A stretch of 64,000 nucleotides of DNA from Streptomyces fulvorobeus (GCF_013167895.1 NZ_BLWC01000001.1:4402001-4466000); one strand, 5' to 3'; counted from the first letter of the stretch, positions 36,172-46,261 are shown. The notes: generated by a model from the sequence alone, not told the origin. Numbers and translations: made by a program.

Positions 36172-37563
36172 ATGAGCCGATCCGCCCACCCCGCCGGACC
36201 CCGTCACGCCGATGTCCTCCACGAAGGGCACTACGCGGCGCCGCCCGCCGACCTGAACGCCCTGGACGAGAAGGTCTGGTCCCGTACCGTCACCCGCGAC
36301 GCGGACGGCGCGCTCACCGTGGGCGGGATCGGGGTGGCCCGGCTGGCCGAGGAGTTCGGCACCCCGGCCTACTTCCTCGACGAGAGCGACTTCCGTGCCA
36401 GGTGCCGTGCCTGGTCCGACGCCTTCGGAGGCGACGCCGACGTGTTCTACGCGGGCAAGGCGTTCCTCTCACGCGCCGTCGTGCGCTGGCTCCAGGAGGA
36501 AGGGCTGAACCTCGACGTCTGCTCCGGCGGCGAACTGACCACCGCGCTCGACGCCGGCATGCCCGCCGAGCGCATCGCCTTCCACGGCAACAACAAGAGC
36601 CTGGCCGAGATCGAGCGGGCGGTCGGCCTCGGCGTCGGACGGATCGTGCTCGACTCCTTCCAGGAGATCGTCCGGGTCGCCGGGGCCGCCCAGCGCCTCG
36701 GCAGGCGCCAGCGCGTCCAGATCCGGGTGACCGTCGGCGTCGAGGCGCACACCCACGAGTTCATCGCCACCGCCCACGAGGACCAGAAGTTCGGCATCGC
36801 GCTGGCCGGGGGACAGGCCGCGGAGGCCGTCCGCAGGACCCTCACCCTCGACAGCCTCGAACTCATCGGCATCCACTCGCACATCGGCTCGCAGATCTTC
36901 GACATGGCGGGGTTCGAGGTCTCCGCGCGCCGTGTGGTGCAGCTCCTCGCCGAGGTCCGCGACGAGCACGGCGTGGAACTCCCCGAGATCGACCTCGGCG
37001 GCGGGCTCGGCATCGCCTACACCTCCGACGACGACCCCCGCGAGCCGCACGAGATCGCCAAGGCGCTCAGCGACATCGTCACCCGCGAGTGCGAGGCGTC
37101 CGGGCTCGCCACCCCGCGGATCTCCGTGGAGCCGGGCCGCGCCATCGTCGGGCCCACCGCCTTCACGCTGTACGAGGTCGGCACCATCAAGCCCCTCGAA
37201 GGGCTCCGTACCTACGTGAGCGTCGACGGCGGCATGTCGGACAACATCCGCACCGCGCTCTACGACGCCGAGTACAGCGTCGCGCTCGTCTCCCGCACAT
37301 CCGACGCCGAGCCGATGCTCGTGCGTGTCGTCGGCAAGCACTGCGAGAGCGGCGACATCGTGGTCAAGGACGCGTTCCTCCCGGCCGACCTGGCCCCCGG
37401 CGACCTGATCGCCGTACCCGCCACCGGCGCGTACTGCCGCTCCATGGCGAGCAACTACAACCACTCCCTGCGCCCGCCGGTCGTCGCCGTGCGGGACGGA
37501 GAGGCGCGCGTGATCGTCCGGCGGGAGACAGAGGAAGATCTTCTGTCCCTCGATGTCGGCTGA
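36172..37563 (+). CDS. lysA: Diaminopimelate decarboxylase
   Basis: This 463-residue fold-III PLP decarboxylase converts meso-diaminopimelate to lysine. The PLP lysine is in DVFYAGKAF, the glycine-rich phosphate site is DLGGGLGI, and the C-terminal substrate Cys and Tyr regions are VGKHCESGD and ATGAYCRSM. It is the last step of lysine synthesis; lysine also feeds the Lat step of the neighbouring beta-lactam cluster, although the two are transcribed separately. It is followed by hom after a 96-base gap containing a hairpin. Confidence 0.96.
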   Translation: MSRSAHPAGPRHADVLHEGHYAAPPADLNALDEKVWSRTVTRDADGALTVGGIGVARLAEEFGTPAYFLDESDFRARCRAWSDAFGGDADVFYAGKAFLSRAVVRWLQEEGLNLDVCSGGELTTALDAGMPAERIAFHGNNKSLAEIERAVGLGVGRIVLDSFQEIVRVAGAAQRLGRRQRVQIRVTVGVEAHTHEFIATAHEDQKFGIALAGGQAAEAVRRTLTLDSLELIGIHSHIGSQIFDMAGFEVSARRVVQLLAEVRDEHGVELPEIDLGGGLGIAYTSDDDPREPHEIAKALSDIVTRECEASGLATPRISVEPGRAIVGPTAFTLYEVGTIKPLEGLRTYVSVDGGMSDNIRTALYDAEYSVALVSRTSDAEPMLVRVVGKHCESGDIVVKDAFLPADLAPGDLIAVPATGAYCRSMASNYNHSLRPPVVAVRDGEARVIVRRETEEDLLSLDVG

Positions 37564-37583
37564 TGAAATAGTTATCTCAGGAT

Positions 37584-37612
37584 CCGGACGGGTGGCAGAA
37601 ACTCCCGTCCGG
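37584..37612 (+). promoter_or_regulatory. Hairpin between lysA and hom
   Basis: A perfect 9-base stem CCGGACGGG (37584-37592) with CCCGTCCGG (37604-37612) and an 11-base loop lies 20 bases after the lysA stop. It may terminate lysA transcripts or shape the hom leader. There is no U-tract. Confidence 0.55.
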
Positions 37613-37659
37613 TGAGTGAGACTGGTCCACACATGAGCACGGATGAGAGACGAGGTCGG

Positions 37660-38970
37660 ATGATGCGTACGCGTCCGCTGAAGGTGGCGCTGCTGGGCTG
37701 CGGAGTGGTCGGCTCAGAGGTGGCGCGCATCATGACGACGCACGCCGACGACCTCGCCGCGCGCATCGGCGCACCGGTGGAACTCGCCGGTGTCGCCGTC
37801 CGCCGGCCCTCCAAGGTGCGGGAGGGCATCGACCCCGCACTGATCACCACCGACGCGACCGCCCTGGTCAAACGGGGTGACATCGACGTGGTCATCGAGG
37901 TCATCGGAGGCATCGAGCCCGCCAGGACGCTGATCACGACCGCCTTCGAGCACGGCGCGAGCGTGGTGTCGGCCAACAAGGCGCTGCTCGCCGAGGACGG
38001 CGCCGCGCTCCACGCCGCCGCGGAGAGCCAGGGCAGGGATCTCTACTACGAGGCGGCCGTCGCGGGCGCCATCCCGCTCGTACGCCCGCTGCGCGAGTCC
38101 CTCGCGGGCGACAAGGTCAACCGCGTCCTGGGCATCGTCAACGGCACGACCAACTTCATCCTCGACAGGATGGACACGAGCGGGGCCGGTTACTCCGAGG
38201 CGCTCGACGAGGCCACCGCCCTCGGGTACGCCGAGGCCGACCCGACCGCCGACGTCGAGGGCTTCGACGCCGCGGCGAAGGCCGCGATCCTCGCCGGGAT
38301 CGCCTTCCACACCCGGGTCAGGATCGGTGAGGTGCACCGCGAGGGCATCACCGAGGTGACCGCGGCGGACATCGCCTCCGCCCGCCGGATGGGCTGCACC
38401 GTCAAGCTCCTCGCCATCTGCGAGCGCGCCGCCGACGGCAACTCCGTCACCGCCCGCGTGCATCCCGCGATGATCCCGCTCAGCCATCCGCTGGCCTCCG
38501 TGCGCGAGGCGTACAACGCGGTGTTCATCGAGGCGGACGCGGCCGGCCAGCTGATGTTCTACGGGCCCGGCGCCGGTGGCCCGCCGACCGCGTCCGCGGT
38601 CCTCGGTGACCTCGTCGCGGTCTGCCGCAACAAGCTCAGCGAGACCACCGGCCCCGGTGAGTCCGCGTACACGCGCCTGCCGGTCAGCCCCATGGGCGAG
38701 GTCGTCACGCGCTACCACATCAGTCTCGACGTGGCCGACAAGCCTGGCGTACTCGCCCAGGTCGCGACGGTCTTCGCCGAACAGGGCGTATCCATCGATA
38801 CGGTCCGCCAGCAGAGTCGGCCGGACAGTCAGGAAACCGGCGGCGAGGCTTCCCTCGTCGTCGTCACCCACCGCGCGCCCGACGCCGCCCTCTCGGCGAC
38901 CGTCGAGGCGCTGCGCAAGCTGGACACCGTGCGCGGTGTCGCCAGCATCATGCGTGTTGAAGGGGAGTAA
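37660..38970 (+). CDS. hom: Homoserine dehydrogenase with C-terminal ACT domain
   Basis: This 436-residue enzyme reduces aspartate semialdehyde to homoserine. The NAD(P) site is VALLGCGVVGSEV at the N-terminus, the catalytic region is NGTTNFILDRM, and the ACT regulatory domain (HISLDVADKPGVLAQVATVF onward) begins near residue 350 and probably gives threonine feedback. I prefer the ATG at 37660, behind CGAGG, over upstream starts at 37612 and 37633, because family members begin close to MMRTRPLKVALLG. The next gene, thrC, begins 6 bases after the stop, so hom-thrC-thrB are likely co-transcribed. Confidence 0.94.
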   Translation: MMRTRPLKVALLGCGVVGSEVARIMTTHADDLAARIGAPVELAGVAVRRPSKVREGIDPALITTDATALVKRGDIDVVIEVIGGIEPARTLITTAFEHGASVVSANKALLAEDGAALHAAAESQGRDLYYEAAVAGAIPLVRPLRESLAGDKVNRVLGIVNGTTNFILDRMDTSGAGYSEALDEATALGYAEADPTADVEGFDAAAKAAILAGIAFHTRVRIGEVHREGITEVTAADIASARRMGCTVKLLAICERAADGNSVTARVHPAMIPLSHPLASVREAYNAVFIEADAAGQLMFYGPGAGGPPTASAVLGDLVAVCRNKLSETTGPGESAYTRLPVSPMGEVVTRYHISLDVADKPGVLAQVATVFAEQGVSIDTVRQQSRPDSQETGGEASLVVVTHRAPDAALSATVEALRKLDTVRGVASIMRVEGE

Positions 38971-38976
38971 GGACCC

Positions 38977-40046
38977 ATGACCACCAAGGGCACCCACCAG
39001 TGGCGCGGCATCATCGAGGAGTACCGGGACCGCCTTCCGGTCACGAGCACGACGCCGGTCGTCACGCTCCGTGAGGGCGGCACGCCGCTCGTACCCGCCC
39101 AGGTCCTCTCGGAGCGCACGGGCTGCGAGGTGCACCTCAAGGTGGAGGGCGCCAACCCCACCGGGTCGTTCAAGGACCGGGCATGACCATGGCGATCACC
39201 CGCGCCAAGGAGGAGGGTGCGAAGGCGGTCATCTGCGCCTCCACCGGCAACACCTCCGCCTCCGCCGCCGCCTACGCGGTGCGGGCCGGCATGGTCTGCG
39301 CAGTCCTTGTGCCGCGGGGCAAGATCGCGCTCGGCAAGATGGGTCAGGCGCTGGTGCACGGTGCCAAGATCCTCCAGGTCGACGGCAACTTCGACGACTG
39401 CCTCACCCTGGCCCGCTCGCTCTCGGACAACTACCCGGTGGCGCTGGTCAACTCGGTCAACCCGGTCCGTATCGAGGGGCAGAAGACCGCGGCGTTCGAG
39501 ATCGTCGACGCGCTGGGCGACGCCCCGGACATCCACGTCCTGCCCGTGGGCAACGCGGGCAACATCACCGCGTACTGGAAGGGTTACACCGAGTACGCGG
39601 CGGACGGCACGGCCGCCCGCACCCCGCGCATGTGGGGCTTCCAGGCGTCCGGTTCCGCGCCCATCGTGCGCGGCGAGGTCGTCAAGGACCCCTCGACCAT
39701 CGCCACGGCGATCCGGATCGGCAACCCGGCCTCCTGGCAGTACGCGCTGGCCGCGCGAGACGAGTCGGGCGGCTTCATCGACGAGGTGACGGACCGTCAG
39801 ATTCTGTCCGCCTACCGCTTGCTGGCCTCCCAGGAAGGCGTGTTCGTCGAGCCGGCGTCGGCCGCGTCGGTCGCCGGTCTGCTCAAGGCCGCCGGAGAGG
39901 GCAAGGTCGACCCCGGCCAGACGATCGTCTGCACGGTCACGGGCAACGGCCTCAAGGATCCCGACTGGGCCGTCGCGGGCGCCCCGCAGCCGGTCACGGT
40001 CCCGGTCGACGCGGTCGCCGCCGCGGAGAAGCTGGGTCTCGTCTAG
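38977..40046 (+). pseudogene. thrC: Threonine synthase, interrupted by a single-base frameshift
   Basis: The first 68 codons from 38977 give a normal threonine synthase N-terminus ending GANPTGSFKDR, the segment with the PLP lysine, and then run into TGA at 39184. The sense continues one frame over: GGC at 39180-39182 followed by MTMAITRAKEEG to the stop at 40046. Adding one G to the GGG at 39179-39181 restores GSFKDRGMTMA, the family sequence, and a protein of about 356 residues. Later motifs are intact (STGNTSASAAAYA, VGNAGNITAYWKG). Loss would make the strain a threonine auxotroph, so a base-calling error is more likely than a true mutation. It catalyses phosphohomoserine to threonine. Confidence 0.9.
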
Positions 40047-40393
40047 GAGCCCGGGACCTGCCGTCCGCAGCCGCCCGGAGCCCGCGAGGGCAAACGGGGG
40101 CGCAGCGGCAGGAACCGGCTCAACCGTCCCTTCCGGGGCGGGAAGCGCATAGGAGACGTGCGACACGCATCGTGCGCCTCCTGTGCGCCCTATGTCGCGG
40201 CAGAACCTTCCTTCGATAAGCTGTACCCACACGCTCCGTCGTCATCGACGCGACGCGGTTGCCGTCGTGGCCGTCGGGTCCGCCACCGGACACCCGCCTC
40301 ACCCGCGCCACGACCCCCACAGACGCCCGCCCCGTACGCCGATCAACCACGCACCACGATCCCCGCCGCCCTACAAGGAGAGTCGTCCAGCCG
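40047..40393 (+). promoter_or_regulatory. thrC-thrB spacer with stem-loop, no gene seen
   Basis: This 347-base gap has no convincing coding sequence. An 11-pair stem with one G-U pair (40145-40155 with 40178-40188, 22-base loop) lies in the middle. It is followed by the less GC-rich stretch TTCCTTCGATAAGCTGTACCC near 40209, which may carry a thrB promoter. An AAGGAGAG ribosome site is at 40375-40382. Confidence 0.45.
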
Positions 40394-41311
40394 ATGGCCG
40401 GTCCCGCGTTCCGAGCTGCCGCCGTCCGCGTGCGCACCCCCGCGACCAGCGCCAATCTGGGTCCGGGTTTCGACGCCCTCGGCCTGTCACTGGGGCTGTA
40501 CGACGACGTCGTGGTCCGGGTCGCCGACTCGGGGCTGCACATCGACATCGCGGGCGAGGGCGCCGACACGCTGCCCCGCGACGAGCGCCACCTCCTCGTC
40601 CGGTCTCTGCGCACCGCCTTCGACCTGCTCGGCGGGCAGCCCCGCGGCCTGGAGATCGTCTGCGCCAACCGCATCCCGCACGGCCGGGGCCTCGGCTCGT
40701 CCTCCGCGGCCATCTGCGCAGGCATCGTCGCCGCCCGCGCCGTGACGACGGGCGGCGACGCCCGCCTCGACGACGCCGCCCTGCTGGAGCTGGCGACCGA
40801 GATCGAGGGCCACCCGGACAACGTCGCCGCCTGTCTGCTCGGCGGCTTCACCCTCGCGTGGATGGACGGCGGAGCCGCCAGGGCCATCAGGATGGACCCT
40901 GCGGATTCCGTCGTTCCGGTGGTTTTCGTACCCGGGAGGCCCGTCCTCACCGAGACCGCCCGCGGTCTGCTGCCGCGCACCGTCCCGCATGTGGACGCCG
41001 CGGCGAACGCCGGTCGTGCCGGCCTCCTCGTCGAGGCCCTGACCAGGCGTCCTGAGCTCCTGCTCGCCGCCACCGAGGACCGGATCCACCAGGAGTACCG
41101 GGCCCCCGCGATGCCGGAGAGCGTGGAACTGGTCAACCGGCTGCGGGGTGACGGCGTCCCCGCCGTCATCTCCGGCGCGGGCCCCACGGTCCTCGCGCTG
41201 ACGGACGAGGGCTCGGCCGACAAGGTCGCCCGGCTGGCGGGCGAGGGATGGGCCGCGAACCGGCTCGCACTCGACGCCGGGGGCGCGAGCGTGCTGCCGC
41301 TCGCCCCGTAG
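40394..41311 (+). CDS. thrB: Homoserine kinase
   Basis: This 305-residue GHMP-family kinase phosphorylates homoserine for ThrC. The N-terminal VRTPATSANLGPGFDALG motif, the ATP loop PHGRGLGSSSAAI and the C-terminal ISGAGPTVLAL motif are all present, in the family order. The start is the ATG at 40394; the frame is open further upstream from 40259, but that extension is unlike the family. It completes the hom-thrC-thrB threonine set and precedes the long rho leader. Confidence 0.95.
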   Translation: MAGPAFRAAAVRVRTPATSANLGPGFDALGLSLGLYDDVVVRVADSGLHIDIAGEGADTLPRDERHLLVRSLRTAFDLLGGQPRGLEIVCANRIPHGRGLGSSSAAICAGIVAARAVTTGGDARLDDAALLELATEIEGHPDNVAACLLGGFTLAWMDGGAARAIRMDPADSVVPVVFVPGRPVLTETARGLLPRTVPHVDAAANAGRAGLLVEALTRRPELLLAATEDRIHQEYRAPAMPESVELVNRLRGDGVPAVISGAGPTVLALTDEGSADKVARLAGEGWAANRLALDAGGASVLPLAP

Positions 41312-41701
41312 TCACATGTGATTACCGGTGAGTGAGAGGGGGAATGTTTGTTGGAGCCGGTAGTGTTAACCTCAAGTCTGCAATCGACGTCTTTGTGGCG
41401 CGTTGCTTCGTGTCCCCGTCCGGGACCACCATTCTTCCGGGAGCCTCCCCAACTGCCTGAGCAGCCTGCCTGAGCAGTTTCGAGCACGCTCCGGAACCGG
41501 CACGACACCCCCTCGCTACGTCCAGGAGTGGGCCGAGCAGGGGGATCTCGCGCCGGACCCCGCACATCTCATCTCTCCGCCGTACCCGGCGGACCACCGC
41601 CCCGGCACGGTCCGCGATCGAGAAGATCACAGACCGCAGTCGGACAGCACAACCGGTCGCCGAGCCAGAAGGCCGACGTCCGCTCCAGGGAAGGACCCTT
41701 C
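41312..41701 (+). promoter_or_regulatory. Long rho promoter/leader region
   Basis: These 390 bases separate thrB from the rho start. The first 80 bases are relatively AT-rich (GGAATGTTTGTTGGAGCCGG, then TAGTGTTAACCTC) and probably contain the rho promoter. The rest would be a long untranslated leader, a place where Rho often regulates itself. An open frame from 41403 runs through and overlaps the rho GTG by four bases, but its codon use is not Streptomyces-like. Confidence 0.5.
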
Positions 41702-43783
41702 GTGAGCGACACCACCGATCTGATGGGCGTGACTGCCGACAAGAGCGTCGACAGCGCCGCGCCCGCCGAAGGTGCTGCCACTGGCACCACCGCACGGCGC
41801 CGCCGCTCCGGCACCGGCCTCGACGGCATGGTCCTGGCCGAGCTGCAGCAGGTCGCGTCCGGCCTCGGCATCAGGGGCACCGCGCGGATGCGTAAGAGCC
41901 AGCTGATCGAGGTCATCAAGGAGGCGCAGGCCGGGGGCTCCTCCGCACCCAAGACTGCCTCCAAGGCCGCCGTAGCCGCCACCGCCGGTACGGACGCCGA
42001 GACCAAGCCGAAGCGGCGCGCCACCTCCAAGGCGCGCACCGGGGACGAGGCCGCCGCCTCGCCCGAGAGCCAGACCGCGGCCCAGCAGCAGATCGACATC
42101 CCCGGTCAGCCGGCCAATGACGACCAGCCCACGGGCGAGCGTCGTCGGCGTCGTGCGACCGCGCAGGCGGGCAGCCCCGACACCAAGACCGAGGTCAAGG
42201 CGGAGGCGCAGGCCGAGCCGAAGACCGAGTCGCGTGGCGAGGACCGCGGCGAGGCGAAGGGCGAGGCCAGGGCCGAGTCCGGCGCCGAGAACGCCGAGGG
42301 CCGCCGCGGCGACCGTCAGGACCGCGGCCAGCGCGGTGAGCGTGGCGACCGCGGTGAGCGTCGCGAGCGCCAGCGCGACCGCCGCGGCAAGGGCGACGAC
42401 CAGGGCCAGCAGGGCGGCGGCGGCCAGCGTCCGCAGCGCCAGGCCCAGGGTCAGGGCCAGTCGCAGGGGCAGTCCCAGAGCCAGGGCCAGGCCCAGGGCG
42501 GCCAGGGCCAGCAGGGTGGCGGCCCCCAGGACGACGGTTTCGACGACGAGGGCGGACGCAGAGGACGCCGCGGACGGTATCGCGACCGCCGTGGCCGCCG
42601 CGGCCGTGAGGACACCTTCGCGCCCGACGTGCAGGTGGCCGACGACGACGTCCTGATCCCCGTCGCGGGCATCCTGGACATCCTCGACAACTACGCGTTC
42701 ATCCGGACCTCCGGCTACCTGCCCGGTCCGAACGACGTGTACGTCTCGCTCGCCCAGGTCCGCAAGAGCGGCCTGCGCAAGGGCGACCACGTGACGGGCG
42801 CGGTGCGTCAGCCCAAGGACGGCGAGCGCCGCGAGAAGTTCAACGCGCTGGTCCGCCTCGATTCGGTCAACGGCATGGAGAGCGGCCGCGGCCGCCCGGA
42901 GTTCCAGAAGCTGACCCCGCTCTACCCGCAGGACCGGCTCCGCCTGGAGACCGACTCCAACATCCTGACGACGCGGATCATCGACATGGTCGCGCCCATC
43001 GGGAAGGGCCAGCGCGGCCTGATCGTGGCCCCGCCGAAGACCGGTAAGACCATGATCCTCCAGGCCATCGCCAACGCGATCACGGTCAACAGCCCCGAGT
43101 GCCACCTGATGGTCGTCCTGGTCGACGAGCGTCCGGAAGAGGTCACCGACATGCAGCGGTCGGTGAAGGGCGAGGTCATCTCCTCGACCTTCGACCGCCC
43201 CGCGGAGGACCACACCACGGTCGCCGAGCTGGCCATCGAGCGCGCGAAGCGTCTCGTCGAGCTGGGTCACGACGTGGTCGTCCTGCTCGACTCGATCACC
43301 CGTCTGGGCCGTGCGTACAACCTCGCGGCGCCGGCGTCCGGCCGCATCCTGTCCGGTGGTGTCGACTCGACCGCGCTGTACCCGCCGAAGCGCTTCTTCG
43401 GTGCCGCGCGCAACATCGAGGACGGCGGTTCGCTGACCATCCTGGCCACCGCGCTCGTCGAGACCGGCTCGCGCATGGACGAGGTGATCTTCGAGGAGTT
43501 CAAGGGCACCGGCAACATGGAGCTCAAGCTCGACCGGAAGCTCTCGGACAAGCGCATCTTCCCGGCGGTGGACGTCGACGCGTCCAGCACCCGTAAGGAA
43601 GAAATCCTCCTGGGCACCGACGAGTTGGCGGTCGTCTGGAAGCTGCGCCGGGTGCTGCACGCACTCGACCAGCAGCAGGCGATCGAGCTGCTGCTCGACC
43701 GTATGAAGAAGACCCAGTCCAACGCCGAGTTCCTTCTGCAGATCCAGAAGACGACTCCCGGCAGCGGCAACGGGAACGACTGA
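41702..43783 (+). CDS. rho: Transcription termination factor Rho
   Basis: This 693-residue hexameric RNA helicase is much longer than E. coli Rho (419). Order: the N-terminal helical Rho_N domain (about 40-80); a disordered region of roughly 220 residues (about 90-310) rich in Arg, Gly, Gln, Asp and Glu, typical of high-GC Gram-positive Rho; the cold-shock-like RNA-binding domain (AGILDILDNYAFIRTSGYL); then the ATPase with Walker A APPKTGKT, Walker B VVVLLDSITRLGRAYN and Q-loop SGGVD. The GTG at 41702 follows GGAAGGA. A strong intrinsic terminator follows the gene. Confidence 0.96.
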   Translation: MSDTTDLMGVTADKSVDSAAPAEGAATGTTARRRRSGTGLDGMVLAELQQVASGLGIRGTARMRKSQLIEVIKEAQAGGSSAPKTASKAAVAATAGTDAETKPKRRATSKARTGDEAAASPESQTAAQQQIDIPGQPANDDQPTGERRRRRATAQAGSPDTKTEVKAEAQAEPKTESRGEDRGEAKGEARAESGAENAEGRRGDRQDRGQRGERGDRGERRERQRDRRGKGDDQGQQGGGGQRPQRQAQGQGQSQGQSQSQGQAQGGQGQQGGGPQDDGFDDEGGRRGRRGRYRDRRGRRGREDTFAPDVQVADDDVLIPVAGILDILDNYAFIRTSGYLPGPNDVYVSLAQVRKSGLRKGDHVTGAVRQPKDGERREKFNALVRLDSVNGMESGRGRPEFQKLTPLYPQDRLRLETDSNILTTRIIDMVAPIGKGQRGLIVAPPKTGKTMILQAIANAITVNSPECHLMVVLVDERPEEVTDMQRSVKGEVISSTFDRPAEDHTTVAELAIERAKRLVELGHDVVVLLDSITRLGRAYNLAAPASGRILSGGVDSTALYPPKRFFGAARNIEDGGSLTILATALVETGSRMDEVIFEEFKGTGNMELKLDRKLSDKRIFPAVDVDASSTRKEEILLGTDELAVVWKLRRVLHALDQQQAIELLLDRMKKTQSNAEFLLQIQKTTPGSGNGND

Positions 43784-43821
43784 CCGGAAAGCCGAACCGG
43801 GACAGTCCACCTGGTCCTGAG

Positions 43822-43853
43822 ATCCGCCCCGTCACCTCGGTGACGGGGCGGAT
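43822..43853 (+). terminator. Intrinsic terminator after rho
   Basis: A perfect 14-pair stem (43822-43835 with 43840-43853) has a stable CTCG loop and ends in TCATTT, 38 bases after the rho stop. Confidence 0.9.
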
Positions 43854-44063
43854 TCATTTCGCGTTCCCCCACCGTCCTCCCCTAGTTGATATTGGCGTAC
43901 GATCTGCGTCAGTTGAGGTGGGGGGCCATCCCGGCAGCACCGCAGAGGGCGTGAGCCCTGCTTCGTGCTGCCCTGCTGCGTGCAGTCGTTCTGCCGAGCC
44001 CCCGCCGTTCCACGATCCGGCGGGCTTTCGTGTGCCGCCGGTTCCGATACGAAGGATTGCCGC

Positions 44064-45812
44064 GTGCACATACGCACCAGAGGCGGCCGGCACTCGCGCC
44101 GGTTCAAGCTCGCCGTTCCGGCTGTGGCTGTCACCGTCCTCGCCCTTGTGGGCACGGGGCTCACGATGTCCAGCTCCCAGGCCGAGGAGCCGGCTCCGGC
44201 CCTCCCGACGGCGACCGCAGCCGAGCGGCCGACCGCGCCCGCGGACGCCGAACTGCGCGAGCGCGTGGCCGCCGCGGCGCAGGCGGACCGCAAGACCCTC
44301 GCACCCTCCAAGCTCAACGCCACGGACGACCCGGGCCCGGCCCCGATGGTCATCGGCGGCACGGAGACCTCGATCTCCAACGCCCCGTGGATGACGCAGC
44401 TCTGGTACCACGACGGCAACGAGGGCTTCTTCTGCGGTGGCGTGGTGATCGCGCCCACCAAGATCGCCACGGCCGCGCACTGCGTCAAGGGCTTCGACTG
44501 GGCCGCGTACGGCACCGTCGTCACCGGAGCCGGCTCCACGGAGACGACCGGCAGCGGGGACGTGAACTGGGCCTACCGTCAGTGGACCCACCCGCTGTAC
44601 AAGGACAACGACGGCGCGGCCGACAACGACATCGCGGTGCTCACGCTCGACAGGCCGACCGCCGTCAAGCCGCTGCCCGTGATGTCCAAGACGGACACGG
44701 CTCTGTACGCGGCCGGAACCCAGGCCAGGGTCTACGGCTGGGGCCGCACGAGCTCGACCGAGAGCGGGATCTCCACGACCCTGCGTTCGGCGACCCTGCC
44801 GATCGTCTCGGACGCGGCGTGCGCCGACTCCTACGACAGCTGGTTCAAGGCCGGTCACATGGTCTGCGCGGGCAAGACCGGCGCGACCGACGCCGAGACG
44901 ACCGGTGCCTGCAACGGTGACTCCGGCGGCCCGCTGGTGGTCGGCGGCAAGCTGGTCGGCATCGTGTCCTGGGGCATCACGGACTGTGTCGGAGAGGGCG
45001 CGTACAGCGTCTTCGCCAAGGTGAGCACCTACGTCCCGGCGATCAACGCGCGGGCGTACGACACCAACCTGAACTGGGACCACCGCGCGGACCTGCTGGC
45101 CCGCAAGGCGTCGACCAACACGCTGTACCGGTTCACCTCGACCGGCAGCGGCATGACGAAGGGCGACTTCGGCAACGGGAGCGGCATCAACGTCCTGCTC
45201 CAGACGGACCTCAACCGGGACGACTACCAGGACCTGCTCATACGCGCGGGCGACGGCAGCCTCTACTGGGACTGGTTCGACCCGACGGCGCAGGAGTGGC
45301 AGTCCAAGCGGATCGCCACCGGCTGGGGCTCCCGCAAGCAGATCCTGGCGCCCGGCGACCTGACCGGTGACGGCCACCCCGACGTCCTGTCGACGGACTC
45401 CGCCGGCTCCTTCTGGCTCTACCCCGGCAAGGGCAACGGCTCGTTCGCCACCCGCAGCAAGATCGGCGGCGGCGGTCTCAGCTACTCCATGGTCCGGGGC
45501 AGCGGCGACTTCACCAACGACGGCAAGGCCGACATCCTCGCCCTCGGCAGCGGCGGCAAGCTCTACCTCTTCAAGGGGACGGGCAAGGCGAGCGCCCCGT
45601 TCGCCGCCAAGGTCCTCGTCCGGACCTGGGACGTCGCCAACGCCCTCGTCACCACGGGCGACTTCAGCGGCGACGGCATCGCGGACATCATCGTCCGGGT
45701 GAAATCCGGCGAGCTGTACCTCTACCCGGGCACGGGCCGGGCGGACAGCGGCATCTTCGGCGCCCGGAAGCTTCTGGGCTCCGGAGCGTCGAGCTACAAC
45801 CTGTTCGGCTGA
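44064..45812 (+). CDS. Secreted trypsin-like serine protease with C-terminal FG-GAP/VCBS repeats
   Basis: This 582-residue protein starts with a twin-Arg-rich, hydrophobic signal (RFKLAVPAVAVTVLALVG), a propeptide, and an S1 protease domain beginning VIGGTETS. The catalytic triad is His in TAAHC, Asp in DNDIAVL and Ser in CNGDSGGPL. The C-terminal third holds integrin-like FG-GAP repeats (DLTGDGHPDVL, DFTNDGKADIL, DFSGDGIADII), which form calcium-binding loops and may bind substrate or cell wall. The GTG at 44064 has GAAGGA 7 bases upstream. It is a single-gene unit between the rho terminator and its own terminator. The substrate is unknown. Confidence 0.9.
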   Translation: MHIRTRGGRHSRRFKLAVPAVAVTVLALVGTGLTMSSSQAEEPAPALPTATAAERPTAPADAELRERVAAAAQADRKTLAPSKLNATDDPGPAPMVIGGTETSISNAPWMTQLWYHDGNEGFFCGGVVIAPTKIATAAHCVKGFDWAAYGTVVTGAGSTETTGSGDVNWAYRQWTHPLYKDNDGAADNDIAVLTLDRPTAVKPLPVMSKTDTALYAAGTQARVYGWGRTSSTESGISTTLRSATLPIVSDAACADSYDSWFKAGHMVCAGKTGATDAETTGACNGDSGGPLVVGGKLVGIVSWGITDCVGEGAYSVFAKVSTYVPAINARAYDTNLNWDHRADLLARKASTNTLYRFTSTGSGMTKGDFGNGSGINVLLQTDLNRDDYQDLLIRAGDGSLYWDWFDPTAQEWQSKRIATGWGSRKQILAPGDLTGDGHPDVLSTDSAGSFWLYPGKGNGSFATRSKIGGGGLSYSMVRGSGDFTNDGKADILALGSGGKLYLFKGTGKASAPFAAKVLVRTWDVANALVTTGDFSGDGIADIIVRVKSGELYLYPGTGRADSGIFGARKLLGSGASSYNLFG

Positions 45813-45837
45813 TCACAGGCCGGCAGCAGTTCTGAGC

Positions 45838-45875
45838 GAGGAGCCCCCCGCGTCCCCTCACGCGGGGGGTTCCTC
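45838..45875 (+). terminator. Intrinsic terminator after the serine protease
   Basis: A 15-pair stem with one G-U pair (45838-45852 with 45861-45875) and an 8-base loop lies 25 bases after the protease stop. Confidence 0.85.
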
Positions 45876-46036
45876 GCGTGAGGGTGCGCTCCCGTTCCGC
45901 AGGGCCGGGAATACCTGGGGCCCGCCCCCGGTTTTGGGAGATACGCCCAGTCCTGGCAGACTGGTACGTCGGCCCCGGTTCACGGACGCGCAATCCGCGC
46001 GGACGACCCGGAGCCCTCCCGAAACTAGGAGACACC

Positions 46037-46261
46037 TTGAAGCGCGACATTCACCCCGAGTACGTCGAGACCCAGGTCAGCTGTACCTGCGGTGCGTCGT
46101 TCACCACCCGGAGCACCCTCGGCAACGGCGCCATCCGCGCCGACGTCTGCTCCGAGTGCCACCCGTTCTACACGGGCAAGCAGAAGATCCTCGACACCGG
46201 TGGCCGCGTGGCCCGCTTCGAGGCCCGCTTCGGCAAGGCCGCAGGCTCCGCCAGCAAGTAG
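46037..46261 (+). CDS. rpmE: 50S ribosomal protein L31, zinc-binding form
   Basis: This 74-residue protein begins with TTG (KRDIHPEYVETQ) behind AGGAGA. The zinc-binding cysteines are present (CTCGASF and CSECHPFY), so it is the C+ paralogue that usually functions when zinc is plentiful. The usual Streptomyces order rpmE-prfA-prmC follows. Confidence 0.96.
   Translation: MKRDIHPEYVETQVSCTCGASFTTRSTLGNGAIRADVCSECHPFYTGKQKILDTGGRVARFEARFGKAAGSASK

Noticed and set aside
41403..41705. A 100-codon frame in the rho leader whose stop overlaps the rho start
   Set aside because: It starts with an unsupported TTG, and third-position GC is far below that of neighbouring genes. A leader peptide is conceivable but not supported.
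41702..43783. The repetitive Arg/Gly/Gln-rich stretch inside rho as an assembly artefact or inserted repeat
   Set aside because: Actinobacterial Rho proteins normally carry such a disordered insertion, and the frame is uninterrupted.
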